Source: Gemmatimonadota bacterium (lineage in GTDB: Bacteria > Gemmatimonadota > Gemmatimonadetes > Longimicrobiales > Longimicrobiaceae). From it: a DNA stretch of 8,768 nucleotides. Position 1 is the stretch's first letter; each line of letters starts with the position of its first letter. The notes under the pieces are model-generated. The model was given only the letters and a program-made list of their open reading frames with translations, did no database searches and had not been told where the DNA came from. Location of the stretch: assembly GCA_019348475.1 (NCBI GenBank), contig JAHWJJ010000171.1, positions 1 through 8,768 on the forward strand. The letters run 5' to 3'. This document shows, piece by piece, positions 1-5,773 of this stretch. Position numbers and translations under genes: made by a program.

Positions 1-2964
1 GGCCACGAGGTGGAGCGACCACGCCGCCTCGACTGCGGCGGCCAGGTCCGCCAGGTTGTCTTCGATGGAGCGCGAGGGATGCGGGCCGCCGGCCAGCACG
101 CCGCGGATCGCCTCCCAGCGCGCCTCGCCGCCGCGCACCAGGTGCATGGGGGCGATGACGACGCCTTCCTCCGCCAGGGTGCGCGCGGCGGGCGGCATGG
201 AGCCGGGCCGGGTGCCGCCGATCTCCGCGTGGTGCGCGCGGCTGGCGACGTAGCCGATGAGCACCGCCGCCTCGTCGTGCACGGCGGTGATCACGGTCAC
301 GTCCGGCAGGTGCGATCCGCCGAAGCCGGGGTGGTTGGTGACGATCACGTCGCCAGGGCGCATCTCCACCGCGTCGCGGACGGCGCGGACGCACAGCCCC
401 ATCGCCCCCAGGTGCACGGGGATGTGCGGCGCGTTCACCACCAGCTCGCCCGCCGCGTCCAGTAGCGCGCAGGAGAAGTCCAGGCGCTCTTTCACGTTCG
501 TAGACAGCGCCGTGCGCCGCAGCATCTCGCCCATCTCGCCGACCAGCGCGCGGAAGCGGGAGACGAAGAGCTCCAGGCGGACGGCTTCAGGGACTGAAGG
601 TTCAAGTGCCGAGTGCCCAGTGCCCAGTAACTGCGCAGGTTGTTCCTGGGCACTTGAACCTTGATCCTTGAATGGAGGTTCAAGTGCCGAGTGCCGAGTG
701 CCCAATAACTGCGCAGGTTGTTCCTGGGCACTTGAACCTTGATCCCTGGTTCTGTCGCCGCGGGGGTTCGCGCAAAGCACCAGATTTGACGCTCCGTCCA
801 CGGCCGCACTCCACCCCGCGGCGACGTACGTGGCGCTGTGGCGTTCGGCGATCAGCGCGGGGCCGGACAGGCGTACGCCGGGGACCAGGCGGTCCCGCTC
901 GTAGACGGGGACCGGGGTCCACGCGCCGCCGATCCACGTGTCGCGCGTGCCGGCGGGGGCGGCGTCCAGCGGAGGGGGCGCCGGGAGAGGCGGCTCCTCG
1001 TGGGTTTCGAGGGATGCGATGGCGCGGACGGACTCCACCTCGATGGGGCGGGTTGCCGGGCGGTGCCCGTAGACGGCGGCGTACCGCGCCTCGAAGGCGT
1101 CCCGCAGCGGGACCGATCGGTCCCACTCGAGGGTCAGGGTGGAATCCTGCCCCACGTAGCGCAGGTTGGCGATGCGGCGGCGGATGGCGATCCCCTCGCG
1201 CGGAACGCCCTCGCGCGCGACGGCATCCGCCGCTTCCGCGGAGAGCGCGTCGAAAAGGGCGCCGACGTCGTCCTCCACCTGGTCCAGCGGCTGGAGCACC
1301 TGCTGCTCCGCGAAGCGCTCCAGCGGCGCGTGGCCGATGCCCAGCGCGCTCAGGAGCCCCGCGTCCGGCGGCACGACCACCGTGCCGATCCCCAGCCGCG
1401 ACGCCACGCCGCACGCGTGCTGCGCCCCCGCGCCCCCGAACGCCACCAGCGCGTACTCCGCCGGGTCGTAGCCGCGGCGTAGCGAGATGCCGCGGATTGC
1501 GTCCGCCATCCGCTCGTCGGCGATGTCGATCAACCCCGCCAGCAGCGCCTGCCGGTCCGCGGCCTGGCCCGTGGACGCGCGGACGCGGGCGGCGAGCGCG
1601 TCCGCGGCCGCGGCGGCGGGTGCGGCGTCGACCGGGATGGCGAAGCGCGCCGGGTCCAGGCGGCCGAGCAGCAGGTTGCAATCGGTGACGGTGAGCGGCC
1701 CGCCGGCCCCGTAGCACGCCGGCCCCGGGGACGCGCCCGCGCTCTCCGGCCCCACGCGCACCCCCTGCGCGTCGAAGGCGCAGATGGAGCCGCCCCCCGC
1801 CGCCACGCTCTCGATCGCCAGCGCCGGCGCGACGATGCGGGCGCCGCCCACCTGGTGCTCCCACACGTACTCGAAGTCGCCGTCCCCGCGCGCCACGTCG
1901 GTGCTGGTGCCGCCCATGTCGAAGGCGATCACCCGCGCGTGGCCCGCGCGCCGCCCGGCCAGCGCCGCGCCCACCACCCCGCCCGCGGGTCCGCTGAGCA
2001 GCGAGTCCTTCGCGCGGAAGTCCTCCGGCCGCACCAGCCCGCCCGCGCTGGTCATCACGTGCAGCCGCCCTCCGCCCAGCGCGCGCCGCACGCCCTGCAG
2101 GTATCCACCGATCACCGGCCCCAGGTACGCGTCCACCACCGCCGTCTCCGCGCGCGCCAGCAGCCCGATGAACGGCGCCAGCTCCGACGACAGGGACACG
2201 TGCTCGAACCCCGCCGCGCGCAGCGCATCCGCCAGCGCGCGCTCATGCGCGGGGTCGCGGAACGCGTGCGCCAGCGCCACGGCGGCGGAGCGGACGCCGG
2301 TGGATGCGACGCGCTCGGCGGCCGCGCGCGCGGCATCCAGGTCCAGCGGCACCAGCACCGAGCCGTTCGCCGCGCGCCGCTCATCGACCTCGATGGAGGC
2401 CGCGTAGAGCGGTTCCGGCTTGCGGACGTCCAGCGCGAACAGCTCCGGCCGCTGCTGGGTGCCGATGCGCAGCAGGTCGCCAAAGCCGTGGGTGATGAAC
2501 AGCGCCGTCGCCGCGCCGCGCCGTTCCAGCAGCGCGTTGGTGCCGCGCGTGGTCGCCAGCCGCATCGCCAGGGGTGGCAGCGGCGTGCCGAACGCGGTGC
2601 CGGTCACCAGCCGCGCCGCCAGCACCGGCGCCTCTTCCGCCGACCGCACCTCCACCGCCGCGCCGGCGCGCAGGCCACCCATCCCCCACTCCAGCCGCAG
2701 CCGTCCCGTCGCGGGATCGTACGACGCGATCCGCGCGCCCGCCGCATCCGCCGACAACACGCGCAGCTCCAGCCCGTCCACCACCCCCGGCCCCGCTCCC
2801 CAGTCTTCCGCGATCCGGACGGTGTCCGCGGACTCCACGTCCGTGACGACGGCGCGCAGGGCGCTGCTGCTGAGCACCTTCGCCCGCCGCAGCGCGCCGC
2901 CGGGGTCCAGGGCGAGGCAGTCAGTGAAGGTGCCGCCGGTGTCGATCCAGATGTGCCAGGGCAA
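1..2964 (-). CDS. 5-oxoprolinase-type HyuA-HyuB fusion (hydantoinase/oxoprolinase family), C-terminus beyond the window
   Basis: ATP-dependent 5-oxoprolinases open 5-oxo-L-proline to glutamate; related hydantoinases act on hydantoins. Seen: 988 codons without a stop. The HyuA half (about 1-735) has the nucleotide-binding motif DTGGTFTD (8-15), [11 protein letters not shown] (138-148), [11 protein letters not shown] (161-171), SGPAGG (324-329), [10 protein letters not shown] (349-358) and FGGAGAQHA (509-517). A linker (about 736-793) carries two 26-residue repeats. The HyuB half (from about 794) shows [15 protein letters not shown] (821-835), [13 protein letters not shown] (844-856) and [12 protein letters not shown] (877-888), then runs off the edge; roughly 300 residues should be missing. 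These motifs resemble single-chain eukaryotic-type OPLAH more than two-subunit hydantoinases. Start: the in-frame upstream stop is at 3132-3130, and the only standard start before the first motif is TTG at 2964, without a Shine-Dalgarno sequence. The fold is clear; substrate specificity is inferred. Confidence 0.9.
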   Translation of the reverse strand, partial: MPWHIWIDTGGTFTDCLALDPGGALRRAKVLSSSALRAVVTDVESADTVRIAEDWGAGPGVVDGLELRVLSADAAGARIASYDPATGRLRLEWGMGGLRAGAAVEVRSAEEAPVLAARLVTGTAFGTPLPPLAMRLATTRGTNALLERRGAATALFITHGFGDLLRIGTQQRPELFALDVRKPEPLYAASIEVDERRAANGSVLVPLDLDAARAAAERVASTGVRSAAVALAHAFRDPAHERALADALRAAGFEHVSLSSELAPFIGLLARAETAVVDAYLGPVIGGYLQGVRRALGGGRLHVMTSAGGLVRPEDFRAKDSLLSGPAGGVVGAALAGRRAGHARVIAFDMGGTSTDVARGDGDFEYVWEHQVGGARIVAPALAIESVAAGGGSICAFDAQGVRVGPESAGASPGPACYGAGGPLTVTDCNLLLGRLDPARFAIPVDAAPAAAAADALAARVRASTGQAADRQALLAGLIDIADERMADAIRGISLRRGYDPAEYALVAFGGAGAQHACGVASRLGIGTVVVPPDAGLLSALGIGHAPLERFAEQQVLQPLDQVEDDVGALFDALSAEAADAVAREGVPREGIAIRRRIANLRYVGQDSTLTLEWDRSVPLRDAFEARYAAVYGHRPATRPIEVESVRAIASLETHEEPPLPAPPPLDAAPAGTRDTWIGGAWTPVPVYERDRLVPGVRLSGPALIAERHSATYVAAGWSAAVDGASNLVLCANPRGDRTRDQGSSAQEQPAQLLGTRHSALEPPFKDQGSSAQEQPAQLLGTGHSALEPSVPEAVRLELFVSRFRALVGEMGEMLRRTALSTNVKERLDFSCALLDAAGELVVNAPHIPVHLGAMGLCVRAVRDAVEMRPGDVIVTNHPGFGGSHLPDVTVITAVHDEAAVLIGYVASRAHHAEIGGTRPGSMPPAARTLAEEGVVIAPMHLVRGGEARWEAIRGVLAGGPHPSRSIEDNLADLAAAVEAAWSLHLVA
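599..745. repeat. Two tandem copies (78-bp period) of a palindromic REP/MITE-like element inside the oxoprolinase gene
   Basis: Copies at 599-667 and 677-745 match at 67 of 69 positions. Each has perfect 12-bp inverted ends, GGTTCAAGTGCC and GGCACTTGAACC, and 7-bp AGTGCCG-type sub-repeats inside. The period of 78 bp equals 26 codons, so the frame is kept. On the minus strand each copy reads [15 protein letters not shown]... through HSALEP (residues 741-766 and 767-792). In the same register the plus strand contains stop codons. A small hairpin, CTTCAG-GGA-CTGAAG (585-599), touches the outer edge. The sequence looks like spacer repeat DNA rather than protein-derived DNA. Whether copies exist elsewhere in the genome cannot be seen here. 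Confidence 0.85.
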
Positions 2965-2967
2965 GGA

Positions 2968-3039
2968 AGTGCGTGAGTGCGTGAGTGCGTGAGTGCGTGA
3001 GTGTGAAAGTGCGAAAGTGCGAAAGTGCGAAAGTGCGGA
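2968..3039 (-). repeat. Nine 8-bp tandem repeats next to the oxoprolinase start codon
   Basis: On the plus strand, four units of AGTGCGTG are followed by AGTGTGAA, three AGTGCGAA and AGTGCGGA, an exact 8-bp period over 72 bp. Read in the sense of the oxoprolinase gene, TTCGCACT-type units come first and CACGCACT-type units lie next to the gene, ending 3 nt before the TTG at 2964. They fill the place where a Shine-Dalgarno sequence would be expected, and none is present. Confidence 0.9.
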
Positions 3040-3040
3040 C

Positions 3041-3069
3041 AGAATAGCGCGTCGACGACCGGAATGCAG
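3041..3069 (-). promoter_or_regulatory. Possible promoter for the oxoprolinase gene
   Basis: On the minus strand the hexamer TATTCT (3046-3041) lies just upstream of the 8-bp repeat block and is a fair -10 match. A -35 at the right distance (CTGCAT, 17-nt spacer) is poor. If this is the promoter, transcription would start near 3034 and the repeat block would be the 5' leader. The terminator at 3094-3125 implies that the gene needs its own promoter in this short spacer. Confidence 0.3.
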
Positions 3070-3093
3070 CGTCCGATGATCCTGGTTACGCGC

Positions 3094-3125
3094 AAAAAGG
3101 AGCGGCGCCCGCTCGTGGGCGCCGC
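3094..3125 (-). terminator. Rho-independent terminator behind the 125-aa gene
   Basis: A perfect 9-bp stem, GCGGCGCCC and GGGCGCCGC (3102-3110 and 3117-3125), encloses a 6-nt loop. Read on the minus strand it is followed, after two bases, by a run of five T (3098-3094). It lies 20 bp beyond the stop codon at 3146 and separates that gene from the oxoprolinase gene downstream. Confidence 0.75.
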
Positions 3126-3148
3126 CCGTTCACCCGTTCACCCGTTCA
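3125..3148 (-). repeat. Three perfect 8-bp tandem repeats over a stop codon
   Basis: CCCGTTCA is repeated three times without a mismatch on the plus strand (TGAACGGG on the minus strand). The first unit in the sense of the gene supplies the TGA stop of the 125-aa gene (3148-3146), and the last touches the terminator stem. The unit sequence differs from the AGTGC family but has the same 8-bp period. Confidence 0.8.
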
Positions 3149-3523
3149 CCTCCGCGGCGGGTCGGACAGCGGCGTCATGTGCACCGTCGGCGGGCTGCGG
3201 TCGCCTTCCGCGCCGACGACGACGTCGTAGAAGAATCCGCGCCCCTCCAGCCGCTCCACCTCGTCCGTGGACATCCCCAGCTCCCCCGAACCGCCCAGCA
3301 CCCGGATCGGCCGCCCCGCCTCCACCTCGCGGGCAGTGAACAGCTCCGCCAGGTACAGCCCCCCGGGCGAACCCTGCCGCAGCATCCGTCCGGCCGTTTC
3401 TTCGATGAACGCCGAGAGCACGTCCATCACGCCGTCCGCCCCCGTCGGCTGGCCGTTCTCCGTGCGCACCAGCGTCGCCACGCGCCGCCCCGCCTCAACG
3501 AACTGGATCACCCCGTACGCCAT
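3146..3523 (-). CDS. Hypothetical protein, 125 aa
   Basis: I do not recognise a family. It begins MAYGVIQFVEAGRRVATLVR with alternating hydrophobic residues that suggest two beta strands. A helical stretch follows (about 32-50, VMDVLSAFIEETAGRMLRQ), then LYLAELFTAREVEAG (57-70) and a C-terminal part with FFYDVVVGAEGD (97-108). There is no signal peptide, membrane segment or cysteine, so a small soluble cytoplasmic protein is likely. Support for its being real: a strong GAGGAGG (3534-3528) 4 nt before ATG, G/C-biased third positions, and a terminator directly behind it. It is divergent from the DUF971 gene across a 144-bp spacer, so the two may share regulation, but nothing shows a shared function. 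Confidence 0.75.
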   Translation of the reverse strand: MAYGVIQFVEAGRRVATLVRTENGQPTGADGVMDVLSAFIEETAGRMLRQGSPGGLYLAELFTAREVEAGRPIRVLGGSGELGMSTDEVERLEGRGFFYDVVVGAEGDRSPPTVHMTPLSDPPRR

Positions 3524-3667
3524 CCATCCTCCTCAGGATCATCGGAACCCGTGCGAGCGGCCGGACGGGTGCAACCGGCGGGCCGCCGCCCTTGTCCCGC
3601 CGCGGGACGCCCGGCACTTTGCTGCGCGCCGCACGAGCGCATCCCGCAGCAGCAGGAGTTCCGTACG
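3524..3667. other. Divergent spacer with two small inverted repeats
   Basis: This lies between the 125-aa gene (minus) and the 22-codon ORF (plus). It contains ACCCGT-12 nt-ACGGGT (3547-3570) and GTCCCG-CCG-CGGGAC (3594-3608). A weak plus-strand promoter reading, TTGTCC (3592-3597), 17 nt, CACTTT (3615-3620), would place the second dyad at the -35 region. The dyads are exact; their role as operators is a guess. Confidence 0.35.
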
Positions 3668-3736
3668 ATGAACCTGCCCGCCCAGAGCATCGAGCGAGGC
3701 GCCGTCGTTTCCCTGGCGGTGCGCCTGGACCCGTGA
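3668..3736 (+). CDS. 22-codon ORF coupled to the DUF971 gene (leader peptide or gene remnant)
   Basis: ATG at 3668 is preceded by AGGAG (3654-3658) with 9-nt spacing, a better ribosome site than that of the gene behind it. The ORF encodes 22 residues (MNLPAQSIERGAVVSLAVRL then DP). Its TGA stop overlaps the GTG start of the DUF971 gene in the sequence GTGA, the usual arrangement for translational coupling. The segment IERGAVVSLAVRL resembles the first beta strand of SlyD-like FKBP prolyl isomerases, so it could be the stub of a lost gene; that likeness covers too few residues to be firm. It could also be only an upstream ORF that delivers ribosomes to the next gene. Confidence 0.45.
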   Translation: MNLPAQSIERGAVVSLAVRLDP

Positions 3737-4041
3737 GCGACCAGACGACGCCGGTGGAGGTGGGGCCCACGGAAGACGGGACTCAGCTGCGCATCCGCTG
3801 GAGGGATGGCGCGGTGTCGGAGTATCCGCCGCGCTACCTGCGGCTGATGTGCCCCTGCGCCGGGTGCGTGGAAGAGATGACGCACCGCCCCCTCCTGGAC
3901 CCCGCCACCGTGCCGATGGACGTGCATCCGCTGACGGTGGAGTACGTGGGGGAGTACGCCCTGCGCTTCGACTGGAGTGACGGCCACCGCACCGGGATCT
4001 ACCCCTTCGACTTCCTGCGCGACATCGCCCTGGGCACCTGA
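3733..4041 (+). CDS. DUF971 / GBBH-like N-terminal domain protein
   Basis: This is a stand-alone 102-aa DUF971 protein, the domain also found at the N-terminus of gamma-butyrobetaine hydroxylase and attached to some Mrp/ApbC iron-sulfur carriers. Visible: LRIRWRDGAVSEYPPRYLR (19-37), then C40-P-C42-A-G-C45, DPATVPMDV (56-64), the core VGEYALRFDWSDGH (72-85), and GIYPFDFLRDI (88-98). C40, C42, C45 and H85 match the spacing of the zinc ligands known in the GBBH domain, so structural zinc is expected. The size is normal for a single-domain member. The start is GTG at 3733, overlapping the 22-codon ORF. A longer in-frame ATG at 3592 is unlikely because the added residues are low-complexity and match nothing in the family. 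Family assignment is firm; cellular role is unknown. Confidence 0.88.
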   Translation: MSDQTTPVEVGPTEDGTQLRIRWRDGAVSEYPPRYLRLMCPCAGCVEEMTHRPLLDPATVPMDVHPLTVEYVGEYALRFDWSDGHRTGIYPFDFLRDIALGT

Positions 4042-4160
4042 CGAACGCCCGTGCTGCCGTGGGTCTCCACTTGCACAAAGGCGTGACGCGCACACCCGGC
4101 CAGCGGCTTACGGGGAATGCTTCTTGCCCGCCCCGCGCCCGCAAACCCGTGTGCTTCCGG

Positions 4161-4208
4161 GCACTTTCGCACTAACGCACTCACGCACTAACGCACTCAC
4201 GCACTGAT
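4161..4208 (+). repeat. Six 8-bp tandem repeats running into the start of the GT51-like gene
   Basis: The units are GCACTTTC, GCACTAAC, GCACTCAC, GCACTAAC, GCACTCAC and GCACTGAT, an exact 8-bp period; the last unit contains the first two bases of the ATG at 4207. This is the complement of the AGTGC family at 2968-3039. Relative to the downstream gene it has the same orientation and order: a TTTC-type unit far from the start and CAC-type units next to it. There is no Shine-Dalgarno sequence. Confidence 0.88.
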
Positions 4209-5079
4209 GAAGCCCGGCAAGGGAAAGACGCTCGGTGGCGCGCCCCGCAGCGGCAAGTGGACCAAGCACGCCGAAGACACGCGCGTGGGCGGCCGCCACC
4301 GCGGCTCGCTGATCGCGCTGGCCGTGCTGGGGGTGCTGGTGCTGGGCGGGATCGGGGCCTACCTGGCGTGGTCCAACGCGCAGCTGCAGGCGGGGCTGCT
4401 CAAGCAGCAGAAGGAGATGCGCCGCCGCCCCGACTACGTGCGCCTGGCGGAGCTGCCGCCGTACGCGCGCGACGCCTTCGCGGCCGTGGTGGACACCACC
4501 TCCGCCGCGCGGCGCAGCCTGCGGCGGGGGATGCCGCTTCCCTCGGCCAGCCGTGACCTGGTGCGGCAGGTCCACCTGCTGGAGGACGGGCTGGGGGACC
4601 AGGCGCGCGAGATGGCCATGGCGCCCCTGCTGGAGGCGCACACGTCCTCCGCGGGGCTGCTGGAACTGTACGTGAACCGGGTGGCCATGGGGCGCACGCC
4701 GAGCTGGGCCATCTACGGCGTGCAGCAGGCGGCCCAGGAGTACTTTGGCAAGGACGCGCGGCGGCTGACGCTGAGCGAGGCCGCCACGCTCGCCGGCATC
4801 CTGCTGCCGCCGCGGCTGGCCGACCCCGAGGCGCAGCCCGGCGCGGCGGGGCCCCGCCGCAACGAGGTGCTGCGCATGCTGCGCGACGCCGGACGCATCG
4901 ACGAGGCCGCGTACCGCGCCGCGGTCGCCGAGCCGCTGGCCTTTCAGCCCGGCGAGGACTATGCGCCCATGACGCGCCCCGCCGACTGGCGCGCGGAGCC
5001 GCAGGTCATCCGCCTTCCCGAGGCGCTGCGTCCAAAGCCGGATTCGGCCGCGGCGCGATCGCGTCCGGGGGGGGCGTAG
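4207..5079 (+). CDS. Membrane-anchored GT51 transglycosylase-like protein with a degenerate active site
   Basis: A short basic cytoplasmic tail (1-33) is followed by one membrane helix (about 34-55), then a periplasmic domain related to the peptidoglycan glycosyltransferase domain of class A PBPs and MtgA. Conserved parts are visible: LLELYVNRVAMG (151-162), GVQQAAQEYFGK (171-182), LTLSEAATLAGILLPPRLADP (187-207) and RRNEVLRMLRDAGRIDEAAY (217-236). In active enzymes the segment after PPYVRDA reads like AVEDRRF; here it is AAVVDTTS (92-99), with V95 where the catalytic Glu belongs. The GGSTITQQL motif is also unrecognisable (108-122). The third-motif Glu seems kept (E135). There is no transpeptidase domain, and the length resembles monofunctional enzymes. 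Polymerase activity is therefore unlikely; a scaffold or regulator role is inferred. The 3' end overlaps the opposing lipoprotein gene by 74 bp. Confidence 0.82.
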   Translation: MKPGKGKTLGGAPRSGKWTKHAEDTRVGGRHRGSLIALAVLGVLVLGGIGAYLAWSNAQLQAGLLKQQKEMRRRPDYVRLAELPPYARDAFAAVVDTTSAARRSLRRGMPLPSASRDLVRQVHLLEDGLGDQAREMAMAPLLEAHTSSAGLLELYVNRVAMGRTPSWAIYGVQQAAQEYFGKDARRLTLSEAATLAGILLPPRLADPEAQPGAAGPRRNEVLRMLRDAGRIDEAAYRAAVAEPLAFQPGEDYAPMTRPADWRAEPQVIRLPEALRPKPDSAAARSRPGGA

Positions 5080-5590
5080 GCTCCGGCGTCTCGGCGCGTG
5101 ACAGGTGAAGCTGAACCAGCCGCCAGTCGCCCTCGCGCTGGATGAACACGCCGGAGACGCGCAGCCGCTGCGGCTCGCCCCCGGCGCCCACCACGGGGAG
5201 CACCTCCACGTGCGTGGCGAACCACGCCAGCCCCCGCCCGTCCGCCTGCACCCGCAGGTCTGGCGTGCGCGCCACCGCGCCCTGCGGAAGCTCCAGGTCC
5301 GCGATGGCGGCGGCAACCCCGAGCGGCCCGAAGCGCGGCCGCCCCTCGTTAAGGCCGATCCCGAACACGTGCGCCGCGGGCGTGGCGAGCAGCACCGACC
5401 CCGCATCAGCCTGCCCGCCGCGAGCCAGCGCCTCGCTGAACGCGCTCACCCGCGCCGCGATCTCCCTCTCGTCCTCGCGCCGTTCCACCTGCGCCGGGTT
5501 GCGCGGGTTCAGGTACTCGTCCGGCGTGGGCTCCACGCGGCAGGCGCTCAGCGCCAGCAGGGCGGCGGCCAGGGCGGGGGCTCGGTGCAC
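5006..5590 (-). CDS. Lipoprotein with NTF2/SnoaL-like domain
   Basis: A 194-aa protein with a hydrophobic signal peptide and the lipobox LSAC, placing the lipidated cysteine at residue 17; it should be anchored in an envelope membrane. Residues about 42-165 look like a SnoaL/ketosteroid-isomerase-type NTF2 fold: a helix (EREIAARVSAFSEALARG), HVFGIGLNEGRPRFGP (74-89), then strands LAWFATHVEV (121-130), LRVSGVFIQREGDWRLVQLHL (143-163). Such domains often bind small ligands or only assist folding, so no reaction can be assigned. The tail (about 167-194) is Pro/Ala-rich and probably disordered. The start is GTG at 5590, with AAGGA about 6 nt upstream and a promoter-like site about 45 bp before it. 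It is convergent with the GT51-like gene and shares its last 74 bp with it. Confidence 0.8.
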   Translation of the reverse strand: MHRAPALAAALLALSACRVEPTPDEYLNPRNPAQVERREDEREIAARVSAFSEALARGGQADAGSVLLATPAAHVFGIGLNEGRPRFGPLGVAAAIADLELPQGAVARTPDLRVQADGRGLAWFATHVEVLPVVGAGGEPQRLRVSGVFIQREGDWRLVQLHLSRAETPEPTPPPDAIAPRPNPALDAAPREGG

Positions 5591-5634
5591 GTGCTTCCTT
5601 TTGCGTTGCGCGGTGGCGGCCTGCGGCGAACCGA

Positions 5635-5663
5635 CACGATGCGTGGCGGGTACAGGCTGTCAA
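5635..5663 (-). promoter_or_regulatory. Probable promoter for the lipoprotein gene
   Basis: On the minus strand there is a perfect TTGACA (5663-5658). At 16-nt spacing stands CATCGT (5641-5636), and at 17 nt ATCGTG, both weak -10 matches. The start codon at 5590 would leave a leader of about 40 nt. The -35 is exact; the -10 is the uncertain part. Confidence 0.45.
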
Positions 5664-5701
5664 GCTCCGGGCCGCCGCGGCGGCGCGCGGGGGCCGGTGC
5701 C

Positions 5702-5730
5702 TTGACGGAACGCCCGGGCGTCGTCATCCT
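5702..5730 (+). promoter_or_regulatory. Probable promoter for the 236-aa gene, with a palindrome in its spacer
   Basis: TTGACG (5702-5707), a 17-nt spacer, then CATCCT (5725-5730). The ATG at 5774 would follow a leader of about 37 nt. The spacer holds a perfect 10-bp palindrome, CGCCCGGGCG (5711-5720), which could be a repressor site. The -10 resembles that of the divergent promoter (CATCGT), which supports reading both as promoters. Confidence 0.4.
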
Positions 5731-5773
5731 CCATCGGACTTTCCTCAAAACAAACGCGTTCGCGGGTGTCTGG

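Noticed and set aside
599..745. CRISPR array or transposon insertion
   Set aside because: There are only two copies, separated by 9 bp, with no spacers of CRISPR length, no transposase and no target-site duplication that I can see.
599..745. HyuA and HyuB as two separate genes with a repeat-filled spacer
   Set aside because: There is no stop codon in the HyuA frame through the repeats, and the HyuB half continues in the same frame with no usable ATG before its conserved N-terminus.
672..1864. Long open frames on both strands in other registers over the oxoprolinase gene (plus 672-1688, minus 680-1864)
   Set aside because: They are Arg/Pro/Gly-rich shadow frames caused by high GC. The real frame shows all oxoprolinase motifs without interruption.
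1855..2976. 373-codon plus-strand frame opposite HyuA
   Set aside because: The product is His/Arg/Gln-rich low complexity, an antisense shadow of the HyuA motifs.
2604..3095. Minus-strand frame reading through the 8-bp repeats as a HTHALTH-type protein repeat
   Set aside because: It is out of frame with the oxoprolinase gene, and its repeat peptide is only the translation of the spacer array.
3592..3732. Longer N-terminus for the DUF971 protein from ATG 3592
   Set aside because: The extra residues are Arg/Ala-rich and not part of the family. GTG 3733 fits the domain start and the GTGA overlap.
5105..5773. Upstream extension of the 236-aa gene to 5105
   Set aside because: It would run antisense through the whole lipoprotein domain. 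ATG 5774 follows a promoter-like site and starts where protein-like composition begins.
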